From NCBI RefSeq assembly GCF_000422505.1, contig NZ_AULX01000029.1, forward strand, positions 1 to 64,000: 64,000 bases of DNA, given 5' to 3'. Positions within the stretch are counted from its first letter, which is position 1. Each line of letters begins with the position of its first letter. Position numbers and translations under genes: made by a program. This document shows positions 26,962 through 35,911 of the stretch, piece after piece. A model generated the notes under the pieces. That model saw only the letters and a list, made by a program, of their open reading frames with translations, did not search any database and was not told the origin of the DNA. The DNA is from Paenibacillus pinihumi DSM 23905 = JCM 16419 (GTDB taxonomy: Bacteria; Bacillota; Bacilli; Paenibacillales; Paenibacillaceae).

Positions 26962-28572
26962 TTACTTCGTCCAATAAACAATCGATAAATCCTGCACATA
27001 CAGCGGATATTGCTTATAACCTCCGAGCTTCGGCTTGAGGGCTACGTTCAAGTAAGGATCCATAATGTAGACGGCAGCCGCTTCCTTGGCCAGTGTGGTT
27101 TGCGCCTGCTTAAACAGCTCCGTACGCTTGGCGGCATCTACCTCCGTTACGGTAGCCTTCAATGCTTTGTCGAATTCGGGGCTGTTGTAATTAAAGAGGT
27201 TGTTCGGCGAATCGGACAAATACTTGTTCAAAATATCATAAGGATTCAGCTTGCCATCAAATCCGATAATCGTCGCTTCATAATCCCGGCCTTTATAGAT
27301 GCGTTCCAGCCATACCGCCCATTCCACGGGCTCAATTGTCACCTTGATGCCAACTTTGGAGAGCTGCTGTGCGATGACCTCGGCAGTGGACACATGAAAC
27401 GCATAGTTGGACGGAACCGACAGTTTGATGGAAATATCGTCCGCATGTCCCGCCTCAGCAAGCAATGTTTTCGCTTTTTCAACATCATACGCGTGCAAAT
27501 CCTCCAGCCCTTCCTGGAAATATTGCTGCATAATCGGGCTCAGGTTAGATCCGATCTTAATGCCACGGCCAATCGCAACGCCCTGAATCAGTTCATCCTT
27601 GTTTATCGCATGATTAATCGCCTGCCTGACCCGAATGTCATCGAACGGCTTTTTGGCGATATTGTACACCAGCACCTGAACCAGATTTTGCGGTCCGCTG
27701 ACCGCCTGGAAGCTGTCGCCAAGCTCCTCCAGCTTTTCCGTTCCGATTCTCGGGTAGATATCTGCTTCTCCGGTTTTCAGCGTCAGGAATGCTGCCTCCT
27801 GATCCGGGATAATCCGGAACTCCACTTTATCAAGCGCAGGTATTCCGCTGACATAGTAGTTTTCATTTTTTTCGACAACCAGCCGCTGCCCAGGCAAATA
27901 TTCCTTAAACTTGAATGGCCCCGTACCGATCGGCTTCGTATTGCTGTCGGCGTAATTCTTTGGAATAACAGCAGCCGTCAGTGCGGTCAGGAAAGAGGAA
28001 TTATTTTCCTTGAGCTTGATCACAACGGTTGATTCGTCTGGCGCCTCAATACCGGCAACACTGGCAAAGGCATTATTGAGCGGTTTGCCTGTGTCCGTAC
28101 CGGCCAGCTTGTCATAGGAATATTTCACATCCTCTGCTTTGACCGGATTGCCGTTATGGAATTTGACGCCAGAACGAAGTTTGAATGAATAAACAAGGCC
28201 ATCTGGTGTGATTTCATAGGATTCAGCAATGGCAGGATACAGCTCCCCTTTTTCATTCGGCTTCAACAGCCCTTCAAATACGTTGAACATAATTTCCGTT
28301 GTCCCGGCTGCTACAGCCAGATGCGGATCGAGATAATCCGGGTCTTGGGGAACGATAACAACCGCATTGCCGCCTTCAATCCTCCCTCCCTCGGCTGGTG
28401 TATCATCCTTCTTGTCGGCTTCACCCGGTGCTGTCGGCGGATTGGCGGATGGCGTCACCCCATTATTGCCTTTATTGTCCCCGGCGCAGGCTGCCAGAAC
28501 TGCAAGAACAAGCAGAGCGATAGTTAATTGGAGCAAATAACGGGGGGTTTTAGAATGATGGATTGGTTTCAC
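26962..28572 (-). CDS. Peptide-type ABC transporter substrate-binding lipoprotein (SBP family 5)
   Basis: This 536-aa protein has a lipoprotein signal with lipobox LAAC at about residue 29 and a short Asn/Lys/Pro linker. It then has the SBP_bac_5 fold: DPDYLDPHLAVAAGTTEIMF, the NPVKAEDVKYSYDKL segment that follows SGVKFHNG, and FDDIRVRQAINHAINKDELI. This class binds peptides, nickel chelates, glutathione or opine-type compounds. Its start overlaps the HAD gene stop by 4 bases, so it is translationally coupled. Substrate is open; the shared leader with metNIQ suggests a sulfur compound. Confidence 0.92.
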   Translation of the reverse strand: MKPIHHSKTPRYLLQLTIALLVLAVLAACAGDNKGNNGVTPSANPPTAPGEADKKDDTPAEGGRIEGGNAVVIVPQDPDYLDPHLAVAAGTTEIMFNVFEGLLKPNEKGELYPAIAESYEITPDGLVYSFKLRSGVKFHNGNPVKAEDVKYSYDKLAGTDTGKPLNNAFASVAGIEAPDESTVVIKLKENNSSFLTALTAAVIPKNYADSNTKPIGTGPFKFKEYLPGQRLVVEKNENYYVSGIPALDKVEFRIIPDQEAAFLTLKTGEADIYPRIGTEKLEELGDSFQAVSGPQNLVQVLVYNIAKKPFDDIRVRQAINHAINKDELIQGVAIGRGIKIGSNLSPIMQQYFQEGLEDLHAYDVEKAKTLLAEAGHADDISIKLSVPSNYAFHVSTAEVIAQQLSKVGIKVTIEPVEWAVWLERIYKGRDYEATIIGFDGKLNPYDILNKYLSDSPNNLFNYNSPEFDKALKATVTEVDAAKRTELFKQAQTTLAKEAAAVYIMDPYLNVALKPKLGGYKQYPLYVQDLSIVYWTK

Positions 28573-29282
28573 AGACTTTTCCTCCTATAGGTTGTTGTGA
28601 TAAGCGATGGAATCTCTTCAATGGAATGAACAATTGGCTCATGCTGCAGCTCTTCAATGCCCAGCCGCCCAAAACGGTTGATGAGCACGGAATCGAGACC
28701 GGCCTTCGAGCTTCCCGCAACGTCGTCGTAGTAATTGTCCCCGACATAGACACTTTCCGCTGGAGATATGCCTGCCTGACGCAGGGAATAATCGAAAATT
28801 TTGCGCGAAGGCTTCTCTGCGCCCACCTCGGATGAGATGACAATATGGTCAAAATAATCCGTCAGCCCGTTATCGTCCAGTACCTGGCGGGCCGTGTTAT
28901 CCCAATTGCTGATTAGCCCGATGCCGATGGAATGGCGCTTCAGCTCCTGAAGCACCTGAACGGTGAATGGGAAGGCGCACCAGTTCTGCCCCTGCTCACG
29001 TCCAATGGCCGTTAGCCGCTGATGCTGCTTATGCAGATCAAATTGAACGCCAAGCTGGTAATTCAGCACTCCTAGATACCAGGGAAAAAAGGTCGCTTGC
29101 GCTTTGCCCAGCACACCGGGATACTGGCGCATAAACAGCTTATCTGTCAGATGATAGGCCCGCTCGATTTGTCCGATATCCCGCTGGATGCCCTGCTCTT
29201 GCAAATATTGATAGAATCCTTGTTCTCTGGGCAAGTAAACCAGGGTATAGCCCAAGTCAAACCAGGCGTACGATTTATTCAT
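28569..29282 (-). CDS. HAD-superfamily hydrolase
   Basis: The 237-aa protein has HAD motif I as WFDLGYTLVY (the usual DxDGT is changed to DLGYT, so the second Asp is replaced). Motif II is in GLISNWDNT, motif III a Lys in AEKPSRKIF, and motif IV is VYVGDNYYDDV. The nucleophile Asp9 region is present. The missing second Asp would weaken phosphatase acid catalysis and fits a dehalogenase-like or divergent hydrolase. It lies between the CocE-like hydrolase and the binding protein with 4-base overlaps on both sides, so it is tightly coupled to import. The substrate is unknown. Confidence 0.83.
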   Translation of the reverse strand: MNKSYAWFDLGYTLVYLPREQGFYQYLQEQGIQRDIGQIERAYHLTDKLFMRQYPGVLGKAQATFFPWYLGVLNYQLGVQFDLHKQHQRLTAIGREQGQNWCAFPFTVQVLQELKRHSIGIGLISNWDNTARQVLDDNGLTDYFDHIVISSEVGAEKPSRKIFDYSLRQAGISPAESVYVGDNYYDDVAGSSKAGLDSVLINRFGRLGIEELQHEPIVHSIEEIPSLITTTYRRKSL

Positions 29283-31036
29283 GCTTCCTCCAAATACGAT
29301 GTAGTTGCAGATGAAATGACGGGCAGCAGAATGTGAGACGGGTAACGTTCATGATGATATATGGTCTGCGTCGCTGTTCTGAAATCTGCCTCGGTCACCT
29401 CCCCGGGTGGTTTAATGCAGTTCGGGTTGCGGTCAAATGTCGGGAATAAGGAGCTGGTCACGTCCAGACGGATCGCATGGCCTTTCTTGAAAAGAACAGC
29501 CGTTGAGCCAAGCGAAATCTCATATCGAATCACCTTCCAAGGCTCTACCGCCTCCTGCTTCTCCAGCGAGTTCCGGTAGGATGCACGTATAATGCCTTCC
29601 GCAAGATTGTAAGCTGCACCATTCGGATGAACATCGACAAGCTTGGCGACAAAATCCGTATCTTCTGCGGATGTAGACGCATAGAGCACAACCTTGATGT
29701 CCCCTGCGACAAGCGTATCCTCTGTCAGGGGCTCCGTCGTATACACGAGCACATCGTTGCGGATCTCAATCGGCAGCTGGTTTCGCGGACCCATAGGGGT
29801 CAAATCCGGTACGGCGCCTGACCGGCCTCCAAGAGCCGCAACCGGAATAGACGGATGGTAGACATAAACATCGGGATGTTCCTGCAATGGAGGTTGCGGC
29901 GATAAACTGCCGTCTCCATTAATGGAGTTGGCACGCTCCTTGCTGTGCAGATAATACGGGACCTGCACCGGGCCGGCAGGCGGCCATTGCTGAGACTGCT
30001 CCCAGCGGTTCGCACCCATCAGAAAATACTGCACAGGAGTAACCTCATCCCAGCGGTCCTCCTCGCCTTTTAGCCAGCGGCCGAACCATTGGAGTTGCAG
30101 CTGATCAACCCGGTTGGCAGCCTCCGTTCCAAAATCGAGTTCACCTACATACCGCGACCATGGCATATGGAACCAGGGCTCTATGAGCAAATATTGATGC
30201 TCCCTCGCCTCACTGCCAGATGCGATGGAACGCAGGCTGTTAAAATTCTCAATCGAGCCGTCGAGAAAAATATCGTACCAGCCTGCCAGGTGCAGGGCAG
30301 GAACATCAACCTGGTCATACTGCTCCTTGATAGAGCGCTGACGCCAGTATTCATCCCGTGCCGGATGCTCCAGCCATTCCTTGTAATAGGGAGCAAGCTC
30401 CCCGATCACGCCGGGGGTTTCTGCCAGCGGAAGATGCTTATAGAGCGAGGGTGCTGCTGCATACCGGGCGGAAATCTCTGCGGCCCAGTCGCCTCTGCCT
30501 TGCCTCAGCGCGCTGTCCTGGCTGACGAACAGTACCCAGGACAGCGTGCATGCGAGCGCAAATGCCCCGCTGCGGTATACCTTGCCCTCATAGGCATCCG
30601 ATCCGGTCATGCCGGGCACAATGCACTTCAGCGCTGGCGGGCGCGTTGCTGCGGTCAGCAGTTGGGCAGCCCCCACATAAGAGAAGCCGTACATTCCCAC
30701 GCGCGGAAGCGCATAGGGCAATGCCGCTGCCCATTCGACCGTGTCATAGCCGTCCTCGGCTTCGTGGTCATAGGGCTGGAATTCCCCTTCGGATGACCAT
30801 CTGCCCCGTGTATCCTGCACGACCACCACATAACCATGGCGTGCATACCAGGATGGATGGGCATAATTCATCGTCTGTGCATCTTCTTTGTTATAAGGTG
30901 TGCGCATTAACAGCACGGGATATCGCTCTGTCGTGTCCGGGCGGTAAATATCTGCAGACAGCGTGATGCCGTCCCGCATTGCGACAGGAACATTGCGTTC
31001 AATAAGAATTTGATCGATTCTGCTCTGACTTGCCAT
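29279..31036 (-). CDS. CocE/NonD-family (X-Pro dipeptidyl-peptidase-like) hydrolase
   Basis: The 585-aa protein belongs to the S15/CocE serine hydrolases: N-terminal VAMRDGITLSADIYRP, the oxyanion/early motif RTPYNKEDA, DTRGRWSSEGEFQPYDHEAE, the nucleophile elbow GMYGFSYVGAAQ, and a C-terminal jelly-roll (about 400-585). Catalytic Asp and His would be in the LAGWYDIFLDGSIENF and WFHMPW regions. Relatives cut esters, amides or acyl-amino acids, such as cocaine or glutaryl-7-aminocephalosporanate. No signal peptide is seen, so it acts in the cytosol on the imported compound. It is the first gene of the operon, 147 nt after the attenuator-type leader. Confidence 0.9.
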   Translation of the reverse strand: MASQSRIDQILIERNVPVAMRDGITLSADIYRPDTTERYPVLLMRTPYNKEDAQTMNYAHPSWYARHGYVVVVQDTRGRWSSEGEFQPYDHEAEDGYDTVEWAAALPYALPRVGMYGFSYVGAAQLLTAATRPPALKCIVPGMTGSDAYEGKVYRSGAFALACTLSWVLFVSQDSALRQGRGDWAAEISARYAAAPSLYKHLPLAETPGVIGELAPYYKEWLEHPARDEYWRQRSIKEQYDQVDVPALHLAGWYDIFLDGSIENFNSLRSIASGSEAREHQYLLIEPWFHMPWSRYVGELDFGTEAANRVDQLQLQWFGRWLKGEEDRWDEVTPVQYFLMGANRWEQSQQWPPAGPVQVPYYLHSKERANSINGDGSLSPQPPLQEHPDVYVYHPSIPVAALGGRSGAVPDLTPMGPRNQLPIEIRNDVLVYTTEPLTEDTLVAGDIKVVLYASTSAEDTDFVAKLVDVHPNGAAYNLAEGIIRASYRNSLEKQEAVEPWKVIRYEISLGSTAVLFKKGHAIRLDVTSSLFPTFDRNPNCIKPPGEVTEADFRTATQTIYHHERYPSHILLPVISSATTSYLEEA

Positions 31037-31182
31037 AGCTGATCTTTTTCCCCCTTAAATGCGGCTTGCAGAAGTGAATACGACTGTCATGTCATGGAAG
31101 ATTTGACCCTGGCAGCAGCTTCTTCGCTTGAAATATAAGCATTTATTTCATGTGGTACACAGGTTGCATATGCTTATAAATC

Positions 31183-31301
31183 AAAAAAGGAGACGCACTG
31201 TATACACAGCACATCTCCGGTTAGCCGGTCAATATGACTATTCCAATTAAATTAGTTGGTTTTATGGAGAAATATTACCATTTGTTCTCATAAGGCGTCA
31301 A
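31183..31301 (-). promoter_or_regulatory. Promoter, conserved box and attenuator leader 2 (peptide-import operon)
   Basis: On the minus strand: TTGACG (31301-31296), 18 nt, TAATAT (31277-31272), exactly 27 nt to GGAATAG in the box ACTAATTTAATTGGAATAGT (31256-31237). A CCGG-CTAA-CCGG hairpin (31228-31217) follows, then a terminator GGAGA...TCTCC with inner CTGT/ACAG and six T (31218-31183). Stem and box agree with leader 1, while the terminator loop sequence differs but keeps its pairing. This is what selection on RNA structure would produce. Confidence 0.7.
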
Positions 31302-31564
31302 CTCTTTTTTTACAGGCTAAGAATTTCGTTCACAATGTTCCCTTGAATATAGTTCATGGCAAGGTCCTATACATACAAGAAACAGAATAATTCATTGCTC
31401 CGGTCGACCTTATATAGCGGCTATTGTGTTAGATGAAAATAAAGCCTGATTTTAACCTTTCCGTCTGGCGCGTCCGGCGGCCGCGTCGAAAGCGCCTGAT
31501 CCCTTGCTCATTTCAGGATTCCGGTCCTGTTCGCCTGTCGGCGGTGATTGCTACTTCTTTCCCT
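31302..31564. other. Intergenic region between peptide-import leader and collagen-like gene
   Basis: No gene with a ribosome site was found. A GC-rich hairpin-forming stretch (about 31466-31500) and a short CAGGA/TCCTG pair lie after the collagen-like gene, but neither has a T run. Confidence 0.3.
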
Positions 31565-32698
31565 CTATGCAATCTTCGTAATAACAAGGTGTGCGGAAAC
31601 TGGCCTTGTTCCTCCGGCTAATGGAGTGATCGTGAGTGCCGCGGCATTGCCAGCTGGATTTCGAACTGTAAGTACTGAATTAATGACCGTTGTTTGCACA
31701 AGAGCCATTCCTACTATTTGAGAAGTACCTGTTGCACGCCCAACCACCGTATAAGCCAGATCAGCGCTATTGAGTGTCAAAATGAGTTGACCCGGTTCGT
31801 TTACACTTACCTGAAACAAAACCTGATAAGTGCCAATTGTAGACAAGTTAAATGAGCTCGCATTTACACGGGTAATTACAGTCCCGCTGATTGGACCATC
31901 TTGTGGAAAACTTACGTCCGTGTTGGGAGCAACAGTTGCTGCGTTATTAGGAGGCATCAAGGCAAAAAAATCTGCAAAGCCTAATACTCCACCTGCCGGC
32001 CCTGCGGGTCCCGCTGAACCCGTTGCTCCTGCTGGCCCTGCCGGCCCTGCGGGTCCCGCTGAACCCGTTGTTCCTGCCGGTCCTGCTGGTCCTGCTGATC
32101 CTGCTGGTCCTGCTGGTCCTGCTGGTCCTGCTGGTCCTGCTGGTCCTGCTGGTCCTGCCAGCCCAGCTGCGCCAATTGCTCCTGCAATTCCTGCTAGACC
32201 GGCTGGTCCAAGTGCGCCTGCAAGTCCTTGGGGTCCAATCTCTCCAATCGCTCCTGCAAGTCCAGCAAGTCCTTGGGGCCCAAGTGCTCCTGCAAGTCCT
32301 TCAGGTCCAAGTGCGCCAATTGCTCCTACAAGCCCTGCAAGTCCCTGAGGCCCAAGTGCTCCTGCAAGTCCTTGGGGTCCAAGTGCGCCAATTGCTCCTA
32401 CAAGACCTGCAATTCCTTGAGGCCCAAGTGCGCCTACAAGTCCTTGGGGTCCAAGTGCGCCAATTGCTCCTACAAGACCTGCAAGTCCCTGAGGTCCAAG
32501 TGCGCCTGCAAGTCCTTGGGGTCCAGCTTCTGCAATTGCTCCCGCAAGTTCTTGAAGTAATTGCTGTCTTTTAGGCGGAGGACACGGTGCCCCAACTATT
32601 TTTTTAATAACCCGACGACGTTTCTTTTTTTTTCCTTTTGGAGGGCACACAATTACGATTTTTTTCTTACATCGTTTTTTTCTTTCCACACAACTCAA
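31565..32698 (-). CDS. Collagen-like repeat protein (exosporium/BclA-type)
   Basis: The start TTG at 32698 (377 aa) lies 8 nt after GGGAGG; the longer ATG frame has none. Order: a very basic N-terminus with Cys residues (CVERKKRCKKKIVIVCPP, then KGKKKKRRRVIKK), a Gly-X-Y collagen region of about 190 residues, and a C-terminal globular domain of about 130 residues beginning GFADFFALMPPNN, close to the TNF-like domain of BclA-type spore proteins. The first part of the collagen region is made of 24-residue repeats containing GALGPQG, and the second of pure GPAGPA. In Bacilli such proteins form the hair-like spore nap or surface filaments. A spore surface role is inferred. Confidence 0.87.
   Translation of the reverse strand: MSCVERKKRCKKKIVIVCPPKGKKKKRRRVIKKIVGAPCPPPKRQQLLQELAGAIAEAGPQGLAGALGPQGLAGLVGAIGALGPQGLVGALGPQGIAGLVGAIGALGPQGLAGALGPQGLAGLVGAIGALGPEGLAGALGPQGLAGLAGAIGEIGPQGLAGALGPAGLAGIAGAIGAAGLAGPAGPAGPAGPAGPAGPAGSAGPAGPAGTTGSAGPAGPAGPAGATGSAGPAGPAGGVLGFADFFALMPPNNAATVAPNTDVSFPQDGPISGTVITRVNASSFNLSTIGTYQVLFQVSVNEPGQLILTLNSADLAYTVVGRATGTSQIVGMALVQTTVINSVLTVRNPAGNAAALTITPLAGGTRPVSAHLVITKIA
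32010..32165 (-). repeat. 9-bp GPA-coding tandem tract in the collagen-like gene
   Basis: Repeated TGCTGGTCC-type units (plus strand) code for Gly-Pro-Ala. The tract is nearly uniform and open to slippage, so repeat number may vary among strains. Confidence 0.75.
32170..32530 (-). repeat. 72-bp tandem repeats in the collagen-like gene
   Basis: The element GCGCCAATTGCT recurs at 32313, 32385 and 32457, giving a 72-bp period (24 codons). Flanking units are more diverged. The frame is kept throughout, so copy-number change would alter filament length without frameshift. Confidence 0.8.
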
Positions 32699-33137
32699 CA
32701 ACGACACCTCCCTATACAGATGGTTAAGTATACGTGAGTCGCATATTTTAGGCATGGACTAATAGCCGGCTATTAGGTAGACTAAAAACCATTTTCCAAA
32801 AATTGGGTTAATGGCAGGGTAGTGTTATATTTCAAACCCCAACACTCTTTCAGTTGTGATTACCTCATTTAAAATCAAGACAACACAACTTTCACTGCGT
32901 CAAGCAAAATCATATTTTAGGTCTTTTTTGTACTCCAGTTACCAACATCCGGGAAGTGCTGGACAAGTAAAATTAGCTTTTTCAAACGATTTAAGACATC
33001 TTACCTCTACAAATAAAGAATGTTAACCACTCATACAAACAGCCCGGGTCCGGTGAAATACCGGCTCCGGACTGCTGCTCATAAGTTGCAGCTGATGTTC
33101 AAGTTCAGTTTGTCAGTGACAACGTCTCAGGCATGCT
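32699..33137. other. Intergenic region with 18-bp palindrome
   Basis: The perfect palindrome CTAATAGCCGGCTATTAG (32759-32776) lies about 60 nt before the collagen-like gene and could be an operator. The rest of the region holds no supportable gene except the hairpin at 33041-33076. Confidence 0.45.
33041..33076 (-). terminator. Possible terminator of the beta-helix gene
   Basis: On the minus strand AGTCCGGAGCCGG folds on CCGGACCCGGGCT, followed by only TTTG. The stem is strong but the T run is short. Confidence 0.4.
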
Positions 33138-35333
33138 CTATTGATAGACTTTTAATTCACGGACAGACCACCAGTTGGAGGCAGAGCCTGTTTGCACCAC
33201 CTTAATATACCTTGCATTTTGCCCGCCAAAACTTGCCGTAATAACAGGTTCGCTGCCAGTGCCTGATGCTATCGATGATCCCCAGTTGGCTCCGTCATTC
33301 GATACATAGATTTCATAGCCGCGTGCGTAATCATCATTGCTCCCGGTTGAATCCATCACTAACCTGTTGAAGCTGCGAACCGCCTTCATATCAATTGTCA
33401 ACGACTGGCCCGGCACCATCGCCGTTCCTGTGCTCCATCGGGTTGCCATATTGCCGTCCAACAGGTTGGCAGGCACATCTCCGCTCGACGGATCGGAGGA
33501 TGCGCTCCATCCCGTCCGGTCCAGCTCTAATGGAGTCCCTCCATTTCCGGCACCTGTGAATTCTGTGACTGTCTGCCTCATCGCCTCCGCAGGAGAATTG
33601 GCATATACCCTTCCCCCCTGGTTATTGATGACATGAGTGATTTCGCTTCCGGCTGTTCCTGCCAACCAAATGCTGGTCGCATGATGAATGTTCACACCCT
33701 GTACATTGGGAACCTCAATGCCGCTGTGCAACTTGATGGCCGCATCCCGGAAAAAGGAATATACGCCAAGCCCCCATGCCTCATGGCTGGTAACCGTATC
33801 TGCTACCTTATAGGAAGCAAAGCCGTTCACCGTTCCACCGGAGCTCATCCAAGACGATTGATTCGGTACATCGTAAGGAATCTCGGACTGATAAAAGTAA
33901 GTGCGTCCCCGCTCTCCGTTCCACAAGGTCTGATACTCGTTATGGTGTTCGTTAAATAAACCATAGATGGTCACATCGTTGCCGTTCACAACCAGACCAT
34001 TTTTGGAGACGTTCGTATTCCAACCTGCCCCTGCCCCATGATCTGCACGCCACAGCCAGAAATGATCGCCGATGACATGATTGCTGTTAATACGGAGTGC
34101 GACATCATTCCGGCCAACTGTAGCGCCCCCTGTCCGGATCGTAATATCGTGCAGGGAGATCGGATTTCCGGCATGATTGGCACTGCTGCCTGACGGCCCT
34201 ACTTCCAGCAATACTTCCGAATTGACAGGACCTGCATCAATCATGATGCCGGCCACCTTTACACCGTCTACATCTGCAACCGTCATAGCAGCTTGCCCGG
34301 TCACAGGTACTAAAGTAGGAAATCCGATGCCCAGAACGACCGTATTCGGGTTGGTGATGCGGATCGTATCATTCAGCGCATAAATTCCCGGCGTGAACAA
34401 CAGATGCTTGCCCTGAGCCAGTGCCGCATTTATGCTTGCAGCCGTCGAAGTATCTGAACGGGCAATATAGAATTGATCAATTGAAATCGACTGCCCTGGT
34501 GTTGCGCCGTTTGCCCAACTGATTCCTTTCGTATTGGCTTGCAGAGACGGCACGAACACTTCATATTGTCCGGAAGCGCTTACAAGCAAATACGGCTTCT
34601 CCCGGATGATTGGAGTTTGCTCAACCACTGTATAAGGCGGATCAGGGAATTGTCCCGAAGGCGCATTATGGGTGCCGACAAAGACCATATTCCATACGCC
34701 ATTTGTCCAGTTCGCCCACTGGCTGTTGCGTGAGAAGAACTGCTGCTGAGAAGCCGGTACAACAGCTTTGTCTACGACAGAGTCAGCCAGGAAACCGCCG
34801 CTCGCCCATCCGGCATTCCAGTTGTTATCAAAATCAAACAAATGAAGATCGCCTTTGATGTGCAACCGGCGAAGCGGAGCGGCCTGTGATACAGCAATTT
34901 GCGTCGTACCGCTGGCAGGGTTAATCGTAAGATTCTCAATTGACCGCCAGAAATTGCGCGTGGCATTGCCATTATCCCAATCCGCGTTGACATTCAAACC
35001 GCCGTTAATGTTCACATCCCCCGGGTTTTGCCCGATGCCTGCTGCATGGGTATAAAATCCAACGTTAAAATTGACATTATAGGTCCCCGGCTTAAACAGA
35101 AACGCATACCTGGAACTGCTGAATTCATTGGATTCTTGCTCCGCGAATACGGAGGCGGTAACCGACTGGATCTCCGTTACCGGCGTGGACGGATCGAAGA
35201 CATAGACATTCGGGCCGAAAATAGTAGCATTGGCGCTGCTTGCAGGGCCTGCCTCTACCTTGGCCGGTTGCAGCGGACCCAGACTTGCGGCAACTGCCAG
35301 AACAATCATCGACATGACCATCTTCTTCAACAT
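33138..35333 (-). CDS. Secreted beta-helix protein with C-terminal F5/8C domain
   Basis: The ATG at 35333 (731 aa) follows GGAGGG. A Sec signal peptide (about 1-28) precedes two right-handed beta-helix stretches (about 40-590) with pectate-lyase-like cues such as LAQGKHLLFTPGIYALNDTI. A C-terminal F5/8 type C/discoidin domain (about 597-731) starts near TGWSASSDPSSGDVPANLLD. The first part (ATIFGPNVYVFDPSTPVTEI) is typical of a Streptomyces/Paenibacillus family often mislabelled adenylyl cyclase. Its shape is like GH55-type double helices, so a polysaccharide-acting enzyme or lectin is likely, but catalytic residues cannot be named. It is monocistronic. Confidence 0.75.
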   Translation of the reverse strand: MLKKMVMSMIVLAVAASLGPLQPAKVEAGPASSANATIFGPNVYVFDPSTPVTEIQSVTASVFAEQESNEFSSSRYAFLFKPGTYNVNFNVGFYTHAAGIGQNPGDVNINGGLNVNADWDNGNATRNFWRSIENLTINPASGTTQIAVSQAAPLRRLHIKGDLHLFDFDNNWNAGWASGGFLADSVVDKAVVPASQQQFFSRNSQWANWTNGVWNMVFVGTHNAPSGQFPDPPYTVVEQTPIIREKPYLLVSASGQYEVFVPSLQANTKGISWANGATPGQSISIDQFYIARSDTSTAASINAALAQGKHLLFTPGIYALNDTIRITNPNTVVLGIGFPTLVPVTGQAAMTVADVDGVKVAGIMIDAGPVNSEVLLEVGPSGSSANHAGNPISLHDITIRTGGATVGRNDVALRINSNHVIGDHFWLWRADHGAGAGWNTNVSKNGLVVNGNDVTIYGLFNEHHNEYQTLWNGERGRTYFYQSEIPYDVPNQSSWMSSGGTVNGFASYKVADTVTSHEAWGLGVYSFFRDAAIKLHSGIEVPNVQGVNIHHATSIWLAGTAGSEITHVINNQGGRVYANSPAEAMRQTVTEFTGAGNGGTPLELDRTGWSASSDPSSGDVPANLLDGNMATRWSTGTAMVPGQSLTIDMKAVRSFNRLVMDSTGSNDDYARGYEIYVSNDGANWGSSIASGTGSEPVITASFGGQNARYIKVVQTGSASNWWSVRELKVYQ

Positions 35334-35911
35334 ACAATTATCCCTCCTTAATCAGATCAGCAGGGTCTCCCATTAAATGTTTGTGTCAAGTGAAGCTGTT
35401 CCAAATTCCGCTCCCGGCTCCATACAAAACATTCTTTATGAAAGCGCATTCTTTTTTCTTGTATCACCTCCCTTTCTGATTATATGGAGATTGGCCTTTA
35501 TCGGTTTTTGGGAAATTCATATGTGTATGAATGCATTGCAGGGGATATATGGCGTGTATATAGTGAAGGAATAAATTAGGCGGGTATACACTAACTATAG
35601 CGAATATGTTAATCGTTTACAATCAAAATATGTCTCTGGACCGGGATTTATTTCAGGGGCATCAGGTGTGGGATTTGGAAATTTAAGGATCTGCCCTCTC
35701 TCCTTTTAAAAGCGAAGTTGATGGTGAACAAAGTACCGGAGAATGTGACTCATTCAGATATAGAATCAAGGGAGCACAACTATTTTACATCATTAAATGC
35801 GTGCAAACACGTATGATTATATCACGCAAATTGACCATTTTATGCTATAATGAACTTCAGATGATGTGTTTTACGTGAAATTAGAACATGCGTTGGAAGG
35901 AGCTGCGGCAA
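35334..35911. other. Intergenic region between beta-helix gene and PadR gene
   Basis: It contains a cre-like sequence TGAAAGCGCATTCT (35439-35452), two mismatches from the cre consensus, in front of the beta-helix gene. It also holds a weaker half-site ATCGTTTACA near 35608-35618 and an extended -10 TGCTATAAT near 35850 for the PadR gene. No gene was found. Confidence 0.4.

Noticed and set aside
31100-31220. Cysteine-rich leader peptide in the second attenuator (ATG TGC TGT)
   Set aside because: The ATG has no spaced ribosome site, and the matching position in the first leader codes for no Cys, so the codons are probably a by-product of the hairpin.
31433-31621. 62-codon plus-strand frame after the peptide-import leader
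   Set aside because: No ribosome site, overlaps the end of the collagen-like gene, and the product has no plausible features.
32010-32530. Regular repeats as a possible CRISPR array
   Set aside because: The units are contiguous coding repeats of 9 and 72 bp without unique spacers.
31830-32574. Long plus-strand frames over the collagen-like gene
   Set aside because: They arise from the antisense of Gly-X-Y repeats, have no ribosome site, and their proteins are low-complexity mirror products.
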